DNA from: Tardibacter sp963781025
GTDB lineage: Bacteria > Pseudomonadota > Alphaproteobacteria > Sphingomonadales > Sphingomonadaceae
DNA: 64,000 bases
NCBI GenBank assembly: GCA_963781025.1
Contig: CAWADU010000003.1
Location: 1,736,001 to 1,800,000 of the forward strand
Direction of reading: 5' to 3'
In this document: positions 9,765 to 18,429 of the stretch, piece by piece
Layout of the letters: every line of letters starts with the position of its first letter
How positions within the stretch are numbered: the stretch's first letter is position 1
The notes under the pieces: model-generated
The model's input: the letters and a program-made list of their open reading frames with translations, nothing else
Told to the model about the DNA's origin: nothing
Databases searched by the model: none
Position numbers and translations under genes: made by a program

Positions 9765-10717
9765 GATTTGGCCTCCCATGACTTCGCGGCTGTGCGCCGC
9801 GCCACCCGAAGCGTTGCCGAACGCGCCCGGGGGTTGGATTTGATTTCGGCCTCGCCTGCCCGGACGGGCTTGGCGACTGCCTCGAAACTTGGCTGTGGAC
9901 CGGCTGCGGTGATGGGCAGGTGCCGCGAACCTCCCGGCGTCTTGCCGCTGCGGTCGCGCAGGAAGCGCTTCACCACCCGGTCCTCAAGGCTGTGGAAGCT
10001 GACGACCGCCAGCCGGCCGCCCGGCTTCAGCATGCGCTCGGCGGCACGCAGCCCCTCGTCCAGTTCCTCAAGCTCGCGGTTCACGTGGATGCGGATGGCC
10101 TGGAACGTGCGGGTCGCCGGATCCTTTGGCTCGCCCGGCCGATATCCCGTAGCGCGCCGCACGATCTCGGCAAGCTGCCCGGTCCGTTCGATCGACCGCG
10201 CCTGCACGATGGCCCGCGCGATCCGGCGCGCCTTGGGCTCCTCGCCCAGCGCGAAGATGACGTCTGCGATCATCGATTCGTCGGCGGTGTTGACGAAATC
10301 GGCGGCGGACGGCCCTTCGGCCTCCATCCGCATGTCGAGCGGCCCATCCGCCTGGAAACTGAAGCCGCGTTCGGCACGGTCGAGCTGCATCGACGACACG
10401 CCGATGTCGAATGTAATCGCGTCGACCGCATCGACACCGCGTTCGCCCAGCGCCGCCTCCAGATTGGAGAAGCGGTCGTGGATCAGCGTCAGTCTGCCCT
10501 CAGCGCTTTCTTCCAACGGACGCCCTTCGGCGATCGCATTGGGATCGCGGTCGAATGCCCAGACATGGCCCGCACCCGCAGCGAGCGCGGCGCGCGTATA
10601 GCCGCCCGCGCCAAAGGTGCCGTCGACCAGCGCATCGCCTGTTTGCAGCGCAAGGCCCTGCATGACCTCGTCGAGCAGGACCGGCACATGCGGCGTGGAA
10701 CCGGGAGCAGCCGTCAC
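9761..10717 (-). CDS. rsmH: 16S rRNA (cytosine(1402)-N(4))-methyltransferase
   Basis: S-adenosylmethionine-dependent enzyme (formerly MraW) that methylates N4 of C1402 in 16S rRNA. The 318-residue protein begins with HVPVLLDEVMQGL and has the SAM-binding GTFGAGGYTRA loop. The RsmH signatures DIGVSSMQLD and SFHSLEDRVVKRF follow. The start is GTG at 10717, overlapping the mraZ stop as GTGA (10714-10717). Confidence 0.96.
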   Translation of the reverse strand: MTAAPGSTPHVPVLLDEVMQGLALQTGDALVDGTFGAGGYTRAALAAGAGHVWAFDRDPNAIAEGRPLEESAEGRLTLIHDRFSNLEAALGERGVDAVDAITFDIGVSSMQLDRAERGFSFQADGPLDMRMEAEGPSAADFVNTADESMIADVIFALGEEPKARRIARAIVQARSIERTGQLAEIVRRATGYRPGEPKDPATRTFQAIRIHVNRELEELDEGLRAAERMLKPGGRLAVVSFHSLEDRVVKRFLRDRSGKTPGGSRHLPITAAGPQPSFEAVAKPVRAGEAEIKSNPRARSATLRVARRTAAKSWEAKS

Positions 10718-11187
10718 GGCTTTCCTCCCTTCGCTTCGATCTGGGCCCGGACGATGCGCGCGAGACGGGGATCAGCGGCGCCTTTGGTTTCCAGCAGGAC
10801 GTGGGGGTTCCAGATTTCGAAGGTATCGCCCGCCGCGATGAAGAAGGCGAGCCGGTCTAGCTCGCCCAACTCCTTGATCATCGGAGACAGGACGATCCGG
10901 CCATTGTCGTCATAGCCGAGCTGTTCGGTCGCGCCGAACTGCATGCGGGCGGCGTCATCGCGGCCGACGCCGAAGTCGTCGCCAAAGCGACGGTCGAGCT
11001 TTTCGTAGAGTTTGGCCGAATGGGCTTGATCGTAGCCGATCAGACAGGGTTCGCGTTCGTGCGGGGCGAGCACGACGATGCGCGCATGGGACCGGGCTTC
11101 GATGACGTCACGATAGCCGGAAGGGATCGAAACGCGATTCTTCGCGTCGATCCCGTTCATTGCATAGCCGTGGAAGAAACCTTGCAT
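10714..11187 (-). CDS. mraZ: Division/cell-wall cluster transcriptional regulator MraZ
   Basis: First gene of the dcw operon (157 aa). MraZ has two tandem AbrB/SpoVT-type DNA-binding halves, forms rings, and in E. coli represses its own operon through TGGGN repeats. Seen here are the N-terminal MNGIDAKNRVSIPSGYRD half and the second-half region with LGYDDNGRIVLSPMIKELG. A phased TGGGN array lies about 120-165 bases upstream (see 11305-11351), consistent with autoregulation. Confidence 0.93.
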   Translation of the reverse strand: MQGFFHGYAMNGIDAKNRVSIPSGYRDVIEARSHARIVVLAPHEREPCLIGYDQAHSAKLYEKLDRRFGDDFGVGRDDAARMQFGATEQLGYDDNGRIVLSPMIKELGELDRLAFFIAAGDTFEIWNPHVLLETKGAADPRLARIVRAQIEAKGGKP

Positions 11188-11304
11188 TGCCGCGGCACAG
11201 CCCCATCAACCAGGAACACAAGACCTCCCCCTTCACGACCGCGCGTCCGCAATCGTGCTCTTCGGTAAGTGGGAAAGCCCCGTCCCTGTGGATTGATGGA
11301 TAAC

Positions 11305-11351
11305 ATGGGGACCGAATGGGCTTCAATGGGATTTTATGGTCTACCATGGAT
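11305..11351 (+). promoter_or_regulatory. Candidate MraZ operator: phased ATGG(G) repeats
   Basis: Five ATGG units begin at 11305, 11316, 11326, 11336 and 11346. The spacing is 11, 10, 10 and 10 bp; the first three are full ATGGG. This matches the TGGGN-N5 direct-repeat layout described for E. coli MraZ. The repeats read on the plus strand, opposite to mraZ transcription. The orientation and the distance from the promoter are not verified. Confidence 0.6.
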
Positions 11352-11434
11352 TTAATCTGGGAAATGGCGGAATTGCGGGGTTTTCGCGGAGCACCGGGAC
11401 GTGCGGACAGCCCGCGTCCCGAGGTTGAAAACCC

Positions 11435-11443
11435 TGTGGATAA
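11435..11443 (-). promoter_or_regulatory. Perfect DnaA box upstream of mraZ
   Basis: TGTGGATAA on the plus strand is TTATCCACA on the mraZ coding strand, a consensus DnaA 9-mer, 248 bases upstream of the mraZ start. A degenerate relative (TGTGGATTG) lies near 11287-11295. One 9-mer can occur by chance, so a regulatory role is only inferred. Confidence 0.4.
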
Positions 11444-11468
11444 CTCGGTGAATCGTCGATTTGGCGAC

Positions 11469-12722
11469 TCAGGGGTTGCGGCGTCGCCAGCCGAGTCCCG
11501 CCGCCGCCAGACAGAGGACAAGAGGGATGGCGAGACCGGCAGCGAGCAAAACAGGGGTTGCCGGGGCCGCGACCATCCACCGGACCTGCTCCGACCGGTC
11601 GACCCCTGGTGTTTCGCGGAGCGCCATCCGCGCCGCCCCGCGCACGAACAGGTCGTTGTCCGCGAACCGGCCCAGGCGCGTCGCGCCCATGGGGCCGGGC
11701 CCCACCCAGACGGCGTCGCTCAGTAGATCGGCATCGGCGATGATGAGCGCCCTGCCCTTGCCGACCCTGCAATCGGCGATCAGCGCCCGCGCCGTCAGGC
11801 GGCAGGAACCCGTTTGCGCGGTGAGTACGCCGGGATCGCGCACGGCGAGCCTCCCCGCACCGAACAGGGCCGAGGAATCCCGCACAAGATGATAGCCGGG
11901 CCGGAACGCGCCAGGCGTCGCACCCCAATGGCGTGTGAGCGGCTCGACAAGCGATCGGGCGGGTGGGCGACGGAGTTGCGGCGAAAGCGCATTTGCCCAG
12001 CGGAGCGCCGGGTCGGCAAACACCAGTGCAGCATGGCCCGAACGCACCCATTCGTCGATCCGCACCAGTTCAGCGGGGCGAAGCGCGCGGGGCTGCGCAA
12101 GGATGAGGAGGTCAGCCCCCGAAAGCGTCTTGTCGTCGATCGCATCGGCCGGGGTGATGGCGACGGCGCTAGCAAGCGCCTGATAGGCAGCAGGCCGCGC
12201 GGCGTCGCCACCCAGTAATGTCTCAGCGGTTCCCTCCCCCCAGACAAGCGGCAGGTCGGTCATGAGGACGGCGCGCCGCTTCGCCCCCGCAACGGCCGGA
12301 GGCGGAAGCGGACGAATGCAGCGTTCGAACAGCGTCATCGCCGATGGCAGCGGCGGCTTGAGCGCCAACACGCCCGCCGAAAATGCCAGCGCTGCCAGCG
12401 CGGCGGCCCAACGACTGTTGAAGGGTCGTTGAAACAGGACGCCGACGACGGTGGCCGCCAGCCCCAGCAGCAGGCTGGCGACGATCGACCGAGCGGCGAC
12501 GACGGGATCGGGCGTGCCGGTCAGCGCCAACATGATCCATTCTCCCGCCGTTGCGGAAAGAACGAACAGCGCCAGGGTCGCGAGCAGATTTGTCCAGCGC
12601 CCGCCCACCATCGCCACCGCAAAAGTGGCTGCCAGCAACAGCCACGGCCGGAACGCCAGAAAAGCATCCGGCTCGGCCCGTTGGCGCAGGAGGAAATGTC
12701 CCGGCCCCATGCCCAGCAGCAT
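11469..12722 (-). CDS. DUF4350/GldG-like membrane protein (hypothetical)
   Basis: The ATG-initiated form has 417 residues with membrane segments near the N-terminus (FRPWLLLAATFAVAMVG and two more by about residue 120) and one at the C-terminus (LLAAGLAIPLVLCLAA). Between them is a globular region with an LILAQPRAL strand and a DEWVRSGHAALVFADP stretch, the Rossmann-like pattern of DUF4350/GldG proteins seen beside MoxR/DUF58 genes. Function is unknown. The frame stays open upstream to an ATT at 12809 that overlaps the previous gene's stop. The added residues (DLTAGLRARWRRDISFIF, then a hydrophobic run) look like a real N-terminus, so translation probably starts above 12722. Confidence 0.7.
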   Translation of the reverse strand: MLLGMGPGHFLLRQRAEPDAFLAFRPWLLLAATFAVAMVGGRWTNLLATLALFVLSATAGEWIMLALTGTPDPVVAARSIVASLLLGLAATVVGVLFQRPFNSRWAAALAALAFSAGVLALKPPLPSAMTLFERCIRPLPPPAVAGAKRRAVLMTDLPLVWGEGTAETLLGGDAARPAAYQALASAVAITPADAIDDKTLSGADLLILAQPRALRPAELVRIDEWVRSGHAALVFADPALRWANALSPQLRRPPARSLVEPLTRHWGATPGAFRPGYHLVRDSSALFGAGRLAVRDPGVLTAQTGSCRLTARALIADCRVGKGRALIIADADLLSDAVWVGPGPMGATRLGRFADNDLFVRGAARMALRETPGVDRSEQVRWMVAAPATPVLLAAGLAIPLVLCLAAAGLGWRRRNP

Positions 12723-12804
12723 TTCCGCTGCCGCGAGTATGGCTGCGACCAGGAATATGAAGCTGATATCGCGCCGCCATCGGGCGCGTAAACCGGCGGT
12801 CAGA

Positions 12805-13050
12805 TCAATTGTTCAGCACTGGGGCCGGTGGGGGTGCGATTGCAATCGGCTGGCTTACCGGATCAGACGTGGGCAAATCCTGCTGTCCGTTCATATCGCC
12901 GGAACCGGGCGCAACGCCAAGCTGTGCGAGCGGTTCTTCCGGCTGCGACGTTTTTGCCGCGGGCGCATCGCTCCCGATGCTTGCCGTGCCGATCAGGACA
13001 AGCAGGAACACGCAAGCCAAACCTGTTAGACCTATGCGGACCCGTTGCAT
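12805..13050 (-). CDS. Small secreted or membrane-anchored hypothetical protein
   Basis: 81 residues: a short basic start (MQRVRIGL), a hydrophobic stretch about residues 7-24 (signal peptide or anchor) and then a Pro/Ala/Gln-rich tail with no recognisable domain. A GAGGG ribosome-binding sequence lies just upstream of ATG 13050. Its stop (12805-12807) abuts the probable start of the DUF4350-like gene, so the two are likely co-transcribed. Family not recognised. Confidence 0.55.
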   Translation of the reverse strand: MQRVRIGLTGLACVFLLVLIGTASIGSDAPAAKTSQPEEPLAQLGVAPGSGDMNGQQDLPTSDPVSQPIAIAPPPAPVLNN

Positions 13051-13168
13051 AACCCTCGCTCGGGACGAGCGCCGCCTTGTCCGGCAACAACTGGTCCCAG
13101 GTGATTGTCGTTGCGCCGCAATCTAACAGATGAAGACTCCGATGTCGAATTGTCCAGCACTGTGTTAT

Positions 13169-14179
13169 TTAAGCCACAGTTTCAAGCCAGGGCGGCGGCG
13201 GCAGGTCCTTGTCCCGGCACCAGTCGGGATTGAACAGCGTGGAGAGGTAGCGCAAGCCGGAATCGCACAGCATCGTCACGACCGTCTTGCCTGGACCCAG
13301 CTCCCGGGCCAGCCGTATCGCGCCCGCCACATTGATGCCCGACGACAGGCCCAGGCACAGCCCTTCGTCCATCATCAGGCGATGCACCCATTCGACCCCT
13401 TCGGCGTCCGTCACGCGATATTGGGTGTCGATCGGCGCGCCTTCCAGATTGGCGGTGATCCTGCCCTGGCCGATGCCTTCGGCGACCGAGGTTCCTTCAG
13501 CCCGCAATTCTCCACAGGCGTAATAACTATAGAGCGCGGCCCCAAAGGGGTCGGTCAGCGCGACCGTGATGTCGGCGGAATGCTCCTTGAGGCCCAGCCC
13601 GGTCCCGGCAAGCGTGCCGCCCGTTCCGACCGCACAGGTGAACCCGTCGATCCGCCCCCCCGTCTGCGCCCAGATCTCGGCCGCCGTGGTCTTGATGTGG
13701 GCAAAGCGGTTCGCGGTGTTGTCGAACTGGTCGGCCCAAAGCGCGCCCGGCGTTTCCTCGGCGATCCGACGCGAGGTGTGGACGAAATGGTTGGGATTGG
13801 AATAGGGCGCGGCCGGCACCAGCACCAGTTCGGCCCCCAGCGCGCGCAGCGTGTCCATTTTCTCACGACTTTGCGTCTCGGGCATGACGATGATCGTCCG
13901 GTACCCCTTGGCATTGCCCACCACGGCGAGGCCGATGCCGGTATTGCCCGCCGTGCCTTCGACGATCACGCCGCCGGGGGCCAGGGCACCCCGCTCCTCC
14001 GCGTCCTCGACGATGAACAGCGCGGCGCGATCCTTCACCGAACCGCCCGGGTTCATGAACTCGCACTTCGCCAAAATCTCGCAACCGGTCGCTTCCGACG
14101 GCCCTTTCAATCGAACCAGCGGCGTATTGCCGATCAATTCGAGAACGTTGGGGGCAGAGGTAATGCGCGTGTCGATCAT
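13169..14179 (-). CDS. cysK: Cysteine synthase family protein (O-acetylserine sulfhydrylase type)
   Basis: Fold-type II PLP enzyme (336 aa) that makes cysteine from O-acetylserine and sulfide. The PLP lysine is K49 in NPGGSVKDRAA and the phosphate-binding loop is EGTAGNTGIG. The C-terminal SSGINVAGA region is typical. It is divergent from the aminotransferase at 14263, and a perfect palindrome lies between them. Cystathionine beta-synthase-like activity cannot be excluded from sequence alone. Confidence 0.88.
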   Translation of the reverse strand: MIDTRITSAPNVLELIGNTPLVRLKGPSEATGCEILAKCEFMNPGGSVKDRAALFIVEDAEERGALAPGGVIVEGTAGNTGIGLAVVGNAKGYRTIIVMPETQSREKMDTLRALGAELVLVPAAPYSNPNHFVHTSRRIAEETPGALWADQFDNTANRFAHIKTTAAEIWAQTGGRIDGFTCAVGTGGTLAGTGLGLKEHSADITVALTDPFGAALYSYYACGELRAEGTSVAEGIGQGRITANLEGAPIDTQYRVTDAEGVEWVHRLMMDEGLCLGLSSGINVAGAIRLARELGPGKTVVTMLCDSGLRYLSTLFNPDWCRDKDLPPPPWLETVA

Positions 14180-14211
14180 GGCGTCTCAATGAATGCTCAC
14201 AACTCCGGATG

Positions 14212-14228
14212 CAAGCAAGCCTTGCTTG
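14212..14228. promoter_or_regulatory. Perfect palindrome in divergent promoter region
   Basis: CAAGCAAG-C-CTTGCTTG: two 8-bp arms around one base, sitting between the start of the cysteine synthase (14179) and the aminotransferase (14263). Size and position suit an operator for a dimeric regulator. No T-run follows, so a terminator is unlikely. The cognate factor is unknown. Confidence 0.4.
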
Positions 14229-14262
14229 ACGACCGTCAAGCGGATGCCGCATCCAGTCATTG

Positions 14263-15417
14263 ATGAACCCGCTGTTCGCCAATCTGCCGACGACGATCTT
14301 CGAAACCATGTCCGGGCTGGCGCGCGAACTGGACGCGGTCAACCTTGGCCAGGGCTTCCCCGACTTCGGCTGGCCCGAGGACGTGCTCGACAAGGCGGCG
14401 GATGCGGTTCGCCACGGCTGGAACCAGTACCCGCCGATGGCCGGCCTGCCCGAACTGCGCGCGGCAATCTCAAGCCATTATGCCCGCTGGCAGGGGCTTG
14501 ACCTGCAGCCAGAGGAGATCACGGTCACATCCGGCGCGACGGAAGCGTTGGCCGCCGCCATATTCGCGCTCGTCACGCCGGGCGACGAGGTCGTGCTGTT
14601 CGAGCCGCTTTACGACGCCTATCTGCCGCTGGTGCGCCAAGCGGGCGGCATTCCAAAGCTCGTCAAGCTGACGCCGCCCGACTGGCGGATCACCGAAAAG
14701 GCATTGAAGCAGGCCTTTGGTCCGTCGACCCGGCTGATCATATTCAACAACCCGCTCAACCCCACGGGCACCGTTTTCGACGAGGCGCAACTGTCTCTGC
14801 TCGCCGACGCCTGCATCCGCCACGAAGCCGTCGCGATAGCGGACGAAGTGTGGGAGCATGTGGTCTTCGAAGGCCGAAAGTTCACGTCGCTTGCAGCGCT
14901 GCCCGGCATGCGCGAGCGGACGGTGAAGATCGGATCGGCTGGAAAGATCTTCTCGCTGACCGGCTGGAAAGTGGGCTGGACCTTGGCGCCGCCGAAGCTG
15001 ATCGCCGCGATCGCAAAGGCGCATCAGTTCCTGACCTTCACCACCGCGCCCAATCTACAGGTCGCGGTCGCCTATGGCCTGGGCAAGGACGAAGATTATT
15101 TCGACGGCATGCGCGCCGCCCTCGTCCGCTCGCGCGACCGGATGGCAGAAGGACTGAAACACGCAGGCTATGTGACGTTGCCCTGCCAGGGCACCTATTT
15201 CCTGTGCGTGGACCTTAAGGCCTCGGGCATCCCGATGGATGACAGGATCTTCTGCGAATGGGCCGTCCGGCAGGCCGGCGTCGCCGCGATACCCGTGTCC
15301 GCCTTCTATCCGCAGGACCCCGTCACCAATGTCGTGCGGCTGTGTTTCGCCAAAAACGACGCGACGATCGACGCGGGGCTGGAGCGCATGGAAAAGGCGC
15401 GAAAGCTGCGGATATAG
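14263..15417 (+). CDS. Class I/II pyridoxal-phosphate aminotransferase
   Basis: 384-residue fold-type I aminotransferase. The N-terminal NLGQGFPDFGWPEDV stretch and the NNPLNPTGTVF motif are typical of the methionine/kynurenine-type branch (YbdL/KAT). The PLP lysine is K228 in the SAGKIFSLTGWKVGW region. Substrate is not certain; a methionine or aromatic amino acid:2-oxo acid aminotransferase is most likely. A TTG at 14260 immediately precedes the ATG used here. It is divergent from cysteine synthase, which hints at sulfur amino acid metabolism. Confidence 0.88.
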   Translation: MNPLFANLPTTIFETMSGLARELDAVNLGQGFPDFGWPEDVLDKAADAVRHGWNQYPPMAGLPELRAAISSHYARWQGLDLQPEEITVTSGATEALAAAIFALVTPGDEVVLFEPLYDAYLPLVRQAGGIPKLVKLTPPDWRITEKALKQAFGPSTRLIIFNNPLNPTGTVFDEAQLSLLADACIRHEAVAIADEVWEHVVFEGRKFTSLAALPGMRERTVKIGSAGKIFSLTGWKVGWTLAPPKLIAAIAKAHQFLTFTTAPNLQVAVAYGLGKDEDYFDGMRAALVRSRDRMAEGLKHAGYVTLPCQGTYFLCVDLKASGIPMDDRIFCEWAVRQAGVAAIPVSAFYPQDPVTNVVRLCFAKNDATIDAGLERMEKARKLRI

Positions 15418-15425
15418 TCAGCTAT

Positions 15426-16760
15426 TCAGCGCGCACCGATCCGCAACCGCTCCAATGCCCGCTCCCGGCCGATCAAGGGAAGCAGCGCCGCCATCTCCGG
15501 GCCATGGTCGCGGCCGGTAAGCGCGAGGCGAAGGGGCAGGAACAGGGCTTTGCCCTTACGGCCGGTGGCTTCCTTCAATGTACCTGTCAACGCGGGCCAG
15601 ACGTCGCCGTCGAACGGTAGCGCTTCCAGCACATTGGCAGCCTCGGCGAGATAGGCCCAGTCGTCGGCAGCCACGTCCGCCGTCACCGGACCTTCGATGA
15701 CATGCCACCAGTCGGCGGCTTCGGCGATAGTTGCAAGGTTGGGCCGAATCGCTTCCCAGGCCTCCGCCGTCATGGCCGGCGGCAGGCGGTCGCGTACGCC
15801 ATCATAGCCAAGCTGGTGAAGCATCCGGGCGTTGAGCTGCTGCAACTCCGCCGGGTCGAAGCGGGCGGGCGCGCGGCCGAAATGGCCGAAGTCGAAGCGG
15901 TCGAGGAGGGGCTGAACGTTCGTGACCGGCTCGACCGGATCGGATGTGCCAATGCGGGCCAGCAGGGCGACCACGGCAAGCGGCTCGATCCCCTCCTCGC
16001 GCAAGGCGTCCATACCCGCGCTGCCCAATCGTTTCGACAGCGGCCCGTCCACGCTGGTGATCAGCGCAGCATGGGCAAAGGTTGGCGGCGCCGCGCCCAG
16101 CGCCTCGAACATCTGGGTCTGGATGCCCGAATTCGTGACATGGTCTTCTCCGCGCACGACATGAGTGATGTGCATGTCGATGTCGTCGATCACCGAAGGC
16201 AGCATGTAGAGCCAGCTTCCATCGGCGCGGCGAACCACCGGATCGCTCGTCAGCTTCGGATCGAGGTGCGAGGGACCCCGGATCAAATCGACCCATTCGA
16301 CCATCCGGTCGTGATCGAGCCTGAACCGCCAGTGCGGACGCGCGCCATCGGCTTCAAGCCGCTCGCGGTCGTCCGCCGTCAGCTTCAGCGCGGCGCGGTC
16401 ATAGACCGGTGGCAAGCTGCGCGAGAGCAGCACCTTGCGCTTCAGATCCAGTTCCTGCGCGGTTTCGTAGCAGGCATAGAGGCGGCCCGCCGCCACAAGC
16501 TGCCCGAACACCTCCTCATAGCGGGCGAACCGGTCCGACTGGCGGACCTCCTCGTCCGGCGTCAGGCCAAGCCAGGACAGATCGTCGCGAATGCCTTGCG
16601 CGAATGCCTCGGTCGAGCGCGCGGCGTCGGTGTCGTCCATGCGGAGCAGGAAACGGCCGCCGTTCTTCCTCGCCCACAGCCAGTTGTGGACGGCGGTGCG
16701 GACATTGCCGACGTGAAGCCTGCCGGTGGGCGACGGCGCGAAGCGGGTGGTTACAGTCAT
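15426..16760 (-). CDS. gltX: Glutamate--tRNA ligase
   Basis: Class I aminoacyl-tRNA synthetase (444 aa) that charges tRNA with glutamate. The HIGH-type motif is in PSPTGRLHVGN and the KMSKS-type motif is in LSKRLGS. Alphaproteobacteria often carry two GltX proteins, one discriminating and one serving tRNA-Gln; which type this is cannot be told here. Its start ATG 16760 overlaps the nadE stop (ATGA, 16757-16760). The stop is nine bases from the convergent aminotransferase. Confidence 0.92.
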   Translation of the reverse strand: MTVTTRFAPSPTGRLHVGNVRTAVHNWLWARKNGGRFLLRMDDTDAARSTEAFAQGIRDDLSWLGLTPDEEVRQSDRFARYEEVFGQLVAAGRLYACYETAQELDLKRKVLLSRSLPPVYDRAALKLTADDRERLEADGARPHWRFRLDHDRMVEWVDLIRGPSHLDPKLTSDPVVRRADGSWLYMLPSVIDDIDMHITHVVRGEDHVTNSGIQTQMFEALGAAPPTFAHAALITSVDGPLSKRLGSAGMDALREEGIEPLAVVALLARIGTSDPVEPVTNVQPLLDRFDFGHFGRAPARFDPAELQQLNARMLHQLGYDGVRDRLPPAMTAEAWEAIRPNLATIAEAADWWHVIEGPVTADVAADDWAYLAEAANVLEALPFDGDVWPALTGTLKEATGRKGKALFLPLRLALTGRDHGPEMAALLPLIGRERALERLRIGAR

Positions 16761-18409
16761 GCGGTCCTGAAGGAATTGCTGATCGGATAGCGCCGGTCGC
16801 GCCCGAAATTGCGGCGCCCCAGCTTGACGCCGAGCGGGGCCTGGCGGCGCTTGTATTCGGCGATGTAAAGCAGCCGCTCGATACGCTGGACGGTCGCCTG
16901 GTCGAACCCCTTGGCCACCAGCTCGGGCACCGAAAGCTCATCCTCGACGAGGCCGGTCAGGATGGCGTCGAGCACGTCATAGGGCGGCAGCGAATCCTCG
17001 TCCTTCTGGTCGGCGCGCAACTCGGCCGACGGCGGCTTGGTGATGACGCGTTCGGGCATCACCGGGCCTTTTGGACCAAGCGCAAGCTCGGGCCGGTTCG
17101 CGTTCCGCCAGCGCGACAGCTCGAACACTTGCATCTTGTAGGCGTCCTTCAGCACCGAATAGCCGCCCGCCATGTCGCCATAGATAGTCGCATAGCCCAC
17201 CGACATCTCGCTCTTGTTGCCGGTGGTGAGCAGCATATGGCCGAATTTGTTCGAAAGGCCCATCAGCGTCACGCCGCGAATGCGCGACTGGATGTTTTCC
17301 TCCGTGATGTCCCGGCTGCGGCCCTCGAACAGCGGCCCAAGCAGCCGGTCGAAGGCCTCGACCGCCGGTTCGATCGGCACATTGTCCAGCCGCACACCCA
17401 GCAGCCGCGCGCATTCCGCCGCATCGTCGAGGCTGTCCCGGCTGGTGAAGCGCGACGGCATCATCACGCACCAGACGCGGCCCGCCCCCAGCGCATCAAC
17501 CGCGACCGCCGCCGACAGCGCGCTGTCGATCCCGCCGGACAGGCCCAGCACCACGCCGGGAAAGCGGTTGCGGTTCACATAGTCGCGCAGGCCCAGAAGC
17601 ATGGCGTTGTAGATGTCGGCCGGATGCGGATCGAGCGCGTGTCTGTCGCCGGTCTCGCAAACCCATCCACCGGGTTCGCGCCGCCAATGGGTGAGGATGA
17701 CCGCCTCCTCCCAGTCCGCCATCTGGACGGCCAGGCTGCGGTCGGCGTTCAAAACGAAGGAGGAGCCGTCGAAGACGATCTCGTCCTGGCCACCCACCCG
17801 ATTGAGATAGACCAGCGGCAGGCCGGTCTCGGCGACGCGCGTGACCGCCAGCGACAGGCGTACGTCGTCCTTGTCGATCTCGAACGGCGAGCCATTGGGG
17901 ACGATGAGAATTTCCGCGCCGGTTTCCGCCAGGCATTCGGTGACATGCGGAAACCACATGTCCTCGCAGATCGGCACGCCGATGCGGACGCCACGGATAT
18001 TGAGGGGCCCCGGCAGAGGCCCTGCCGCGAACACCCTTTTCTCGTCGAACGTACCATAATTGGGCAGTTCATGCTTCAGCGTGACCGCGGCGACCTTGCC
18101 GGCATCAAGCAGCGCCATGGCGTTATAGAGCTTGCCCTCCGCCCTGTGGACGGTGCCGACCAGCATCGCCGGGCCGCCATCGGCGGTCGCCTTCGCCAGC
18201 CGTTCCAGCTCGGTCGCGGCGCGATCCACCAACGCCGGTTTCAGCACCAGATCCTCGGGCGGATAGCCGATGAGCTGCAGTTCCGGGAAAACGATCAGAT
18301 CCGCTCCGGCAGCCTTGGCGCGCGCGGCGAGCATGGCGTCGGCATTGCCGCCTAGATCGCCCACGGACTGGTTAAGCTGCGCAAGTGCGATGATGAGGCG
18401 GTCGGTCAA
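16757..18409 (-). CDS. nadE: Glutamine-dependent NAD+ synthetase
   Basis: Two-domain enzyme of about 550 aa. An N-terminal nitrilase-type amidase (FPELQLIGYPPEDL, the lysine-bearing LKHELPNYGTFDEKRVF, and PICEDMWFP with the nucleophilic Cys) releases ammonia from glutamine. A C-terminal ATP-pyrophosphatase synthetase has the SGGIDSAL P-loop. The start is TTG at 18409 (TDRLIIALAQLNQ). The frame continues upstream to 18532, but those residues are translated palindromic repeat and are not part of the protein. Confidence 0.93.
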   Translation of the reverse strand: MTDRLIIALAQLNQSVGDLGGNADAMLAARAKAAGADLIVFPELQLIGYPPEDLVLKPALVDRAATELERLAKATADGGPAMLVGTVHRAEGKLYNAMALLDAGKVAAVTLKHELPNYGTFDEKRVFAAGPLPGPLNIRGVRIGVPICEDMWFPHVTECLAETGAEILIVPNGSPFEIDKDDVRLSLAVTRVAETGLPLVYLNRVGGQDEIVFDGSSFVLNADRSLAVQMADWEEAVILTHWRREPGGWVCETGDRHALDPHPADIYNAMLLGLRDYVNRNRFPGVVLGLSGGIDSALSAAVAVDALGAGRVWCVMMPSRFTSRDSLDDAAECARLLGVRLDNVPIEPAVEAFDRLLGPLFEGRSRDITEENIQSRIRGVTLMGLSNKFGHMLLTTGNKSEMSVGYATIYGDMAGGYSVLKDAYKMQVFELSRWRNANRPELALGPKGPVMPERVITKPPSAELRADQKDEDSLPPYDVLDAILTGLVEDELSVPELVAKGFDQATVQRIERLLYIAEYKRRQAPLGVKLGRRNFGRDRRYPISNSFRTA

Positions 18410-18429
18410 TTGCCTGTTCCATAGTGCTC

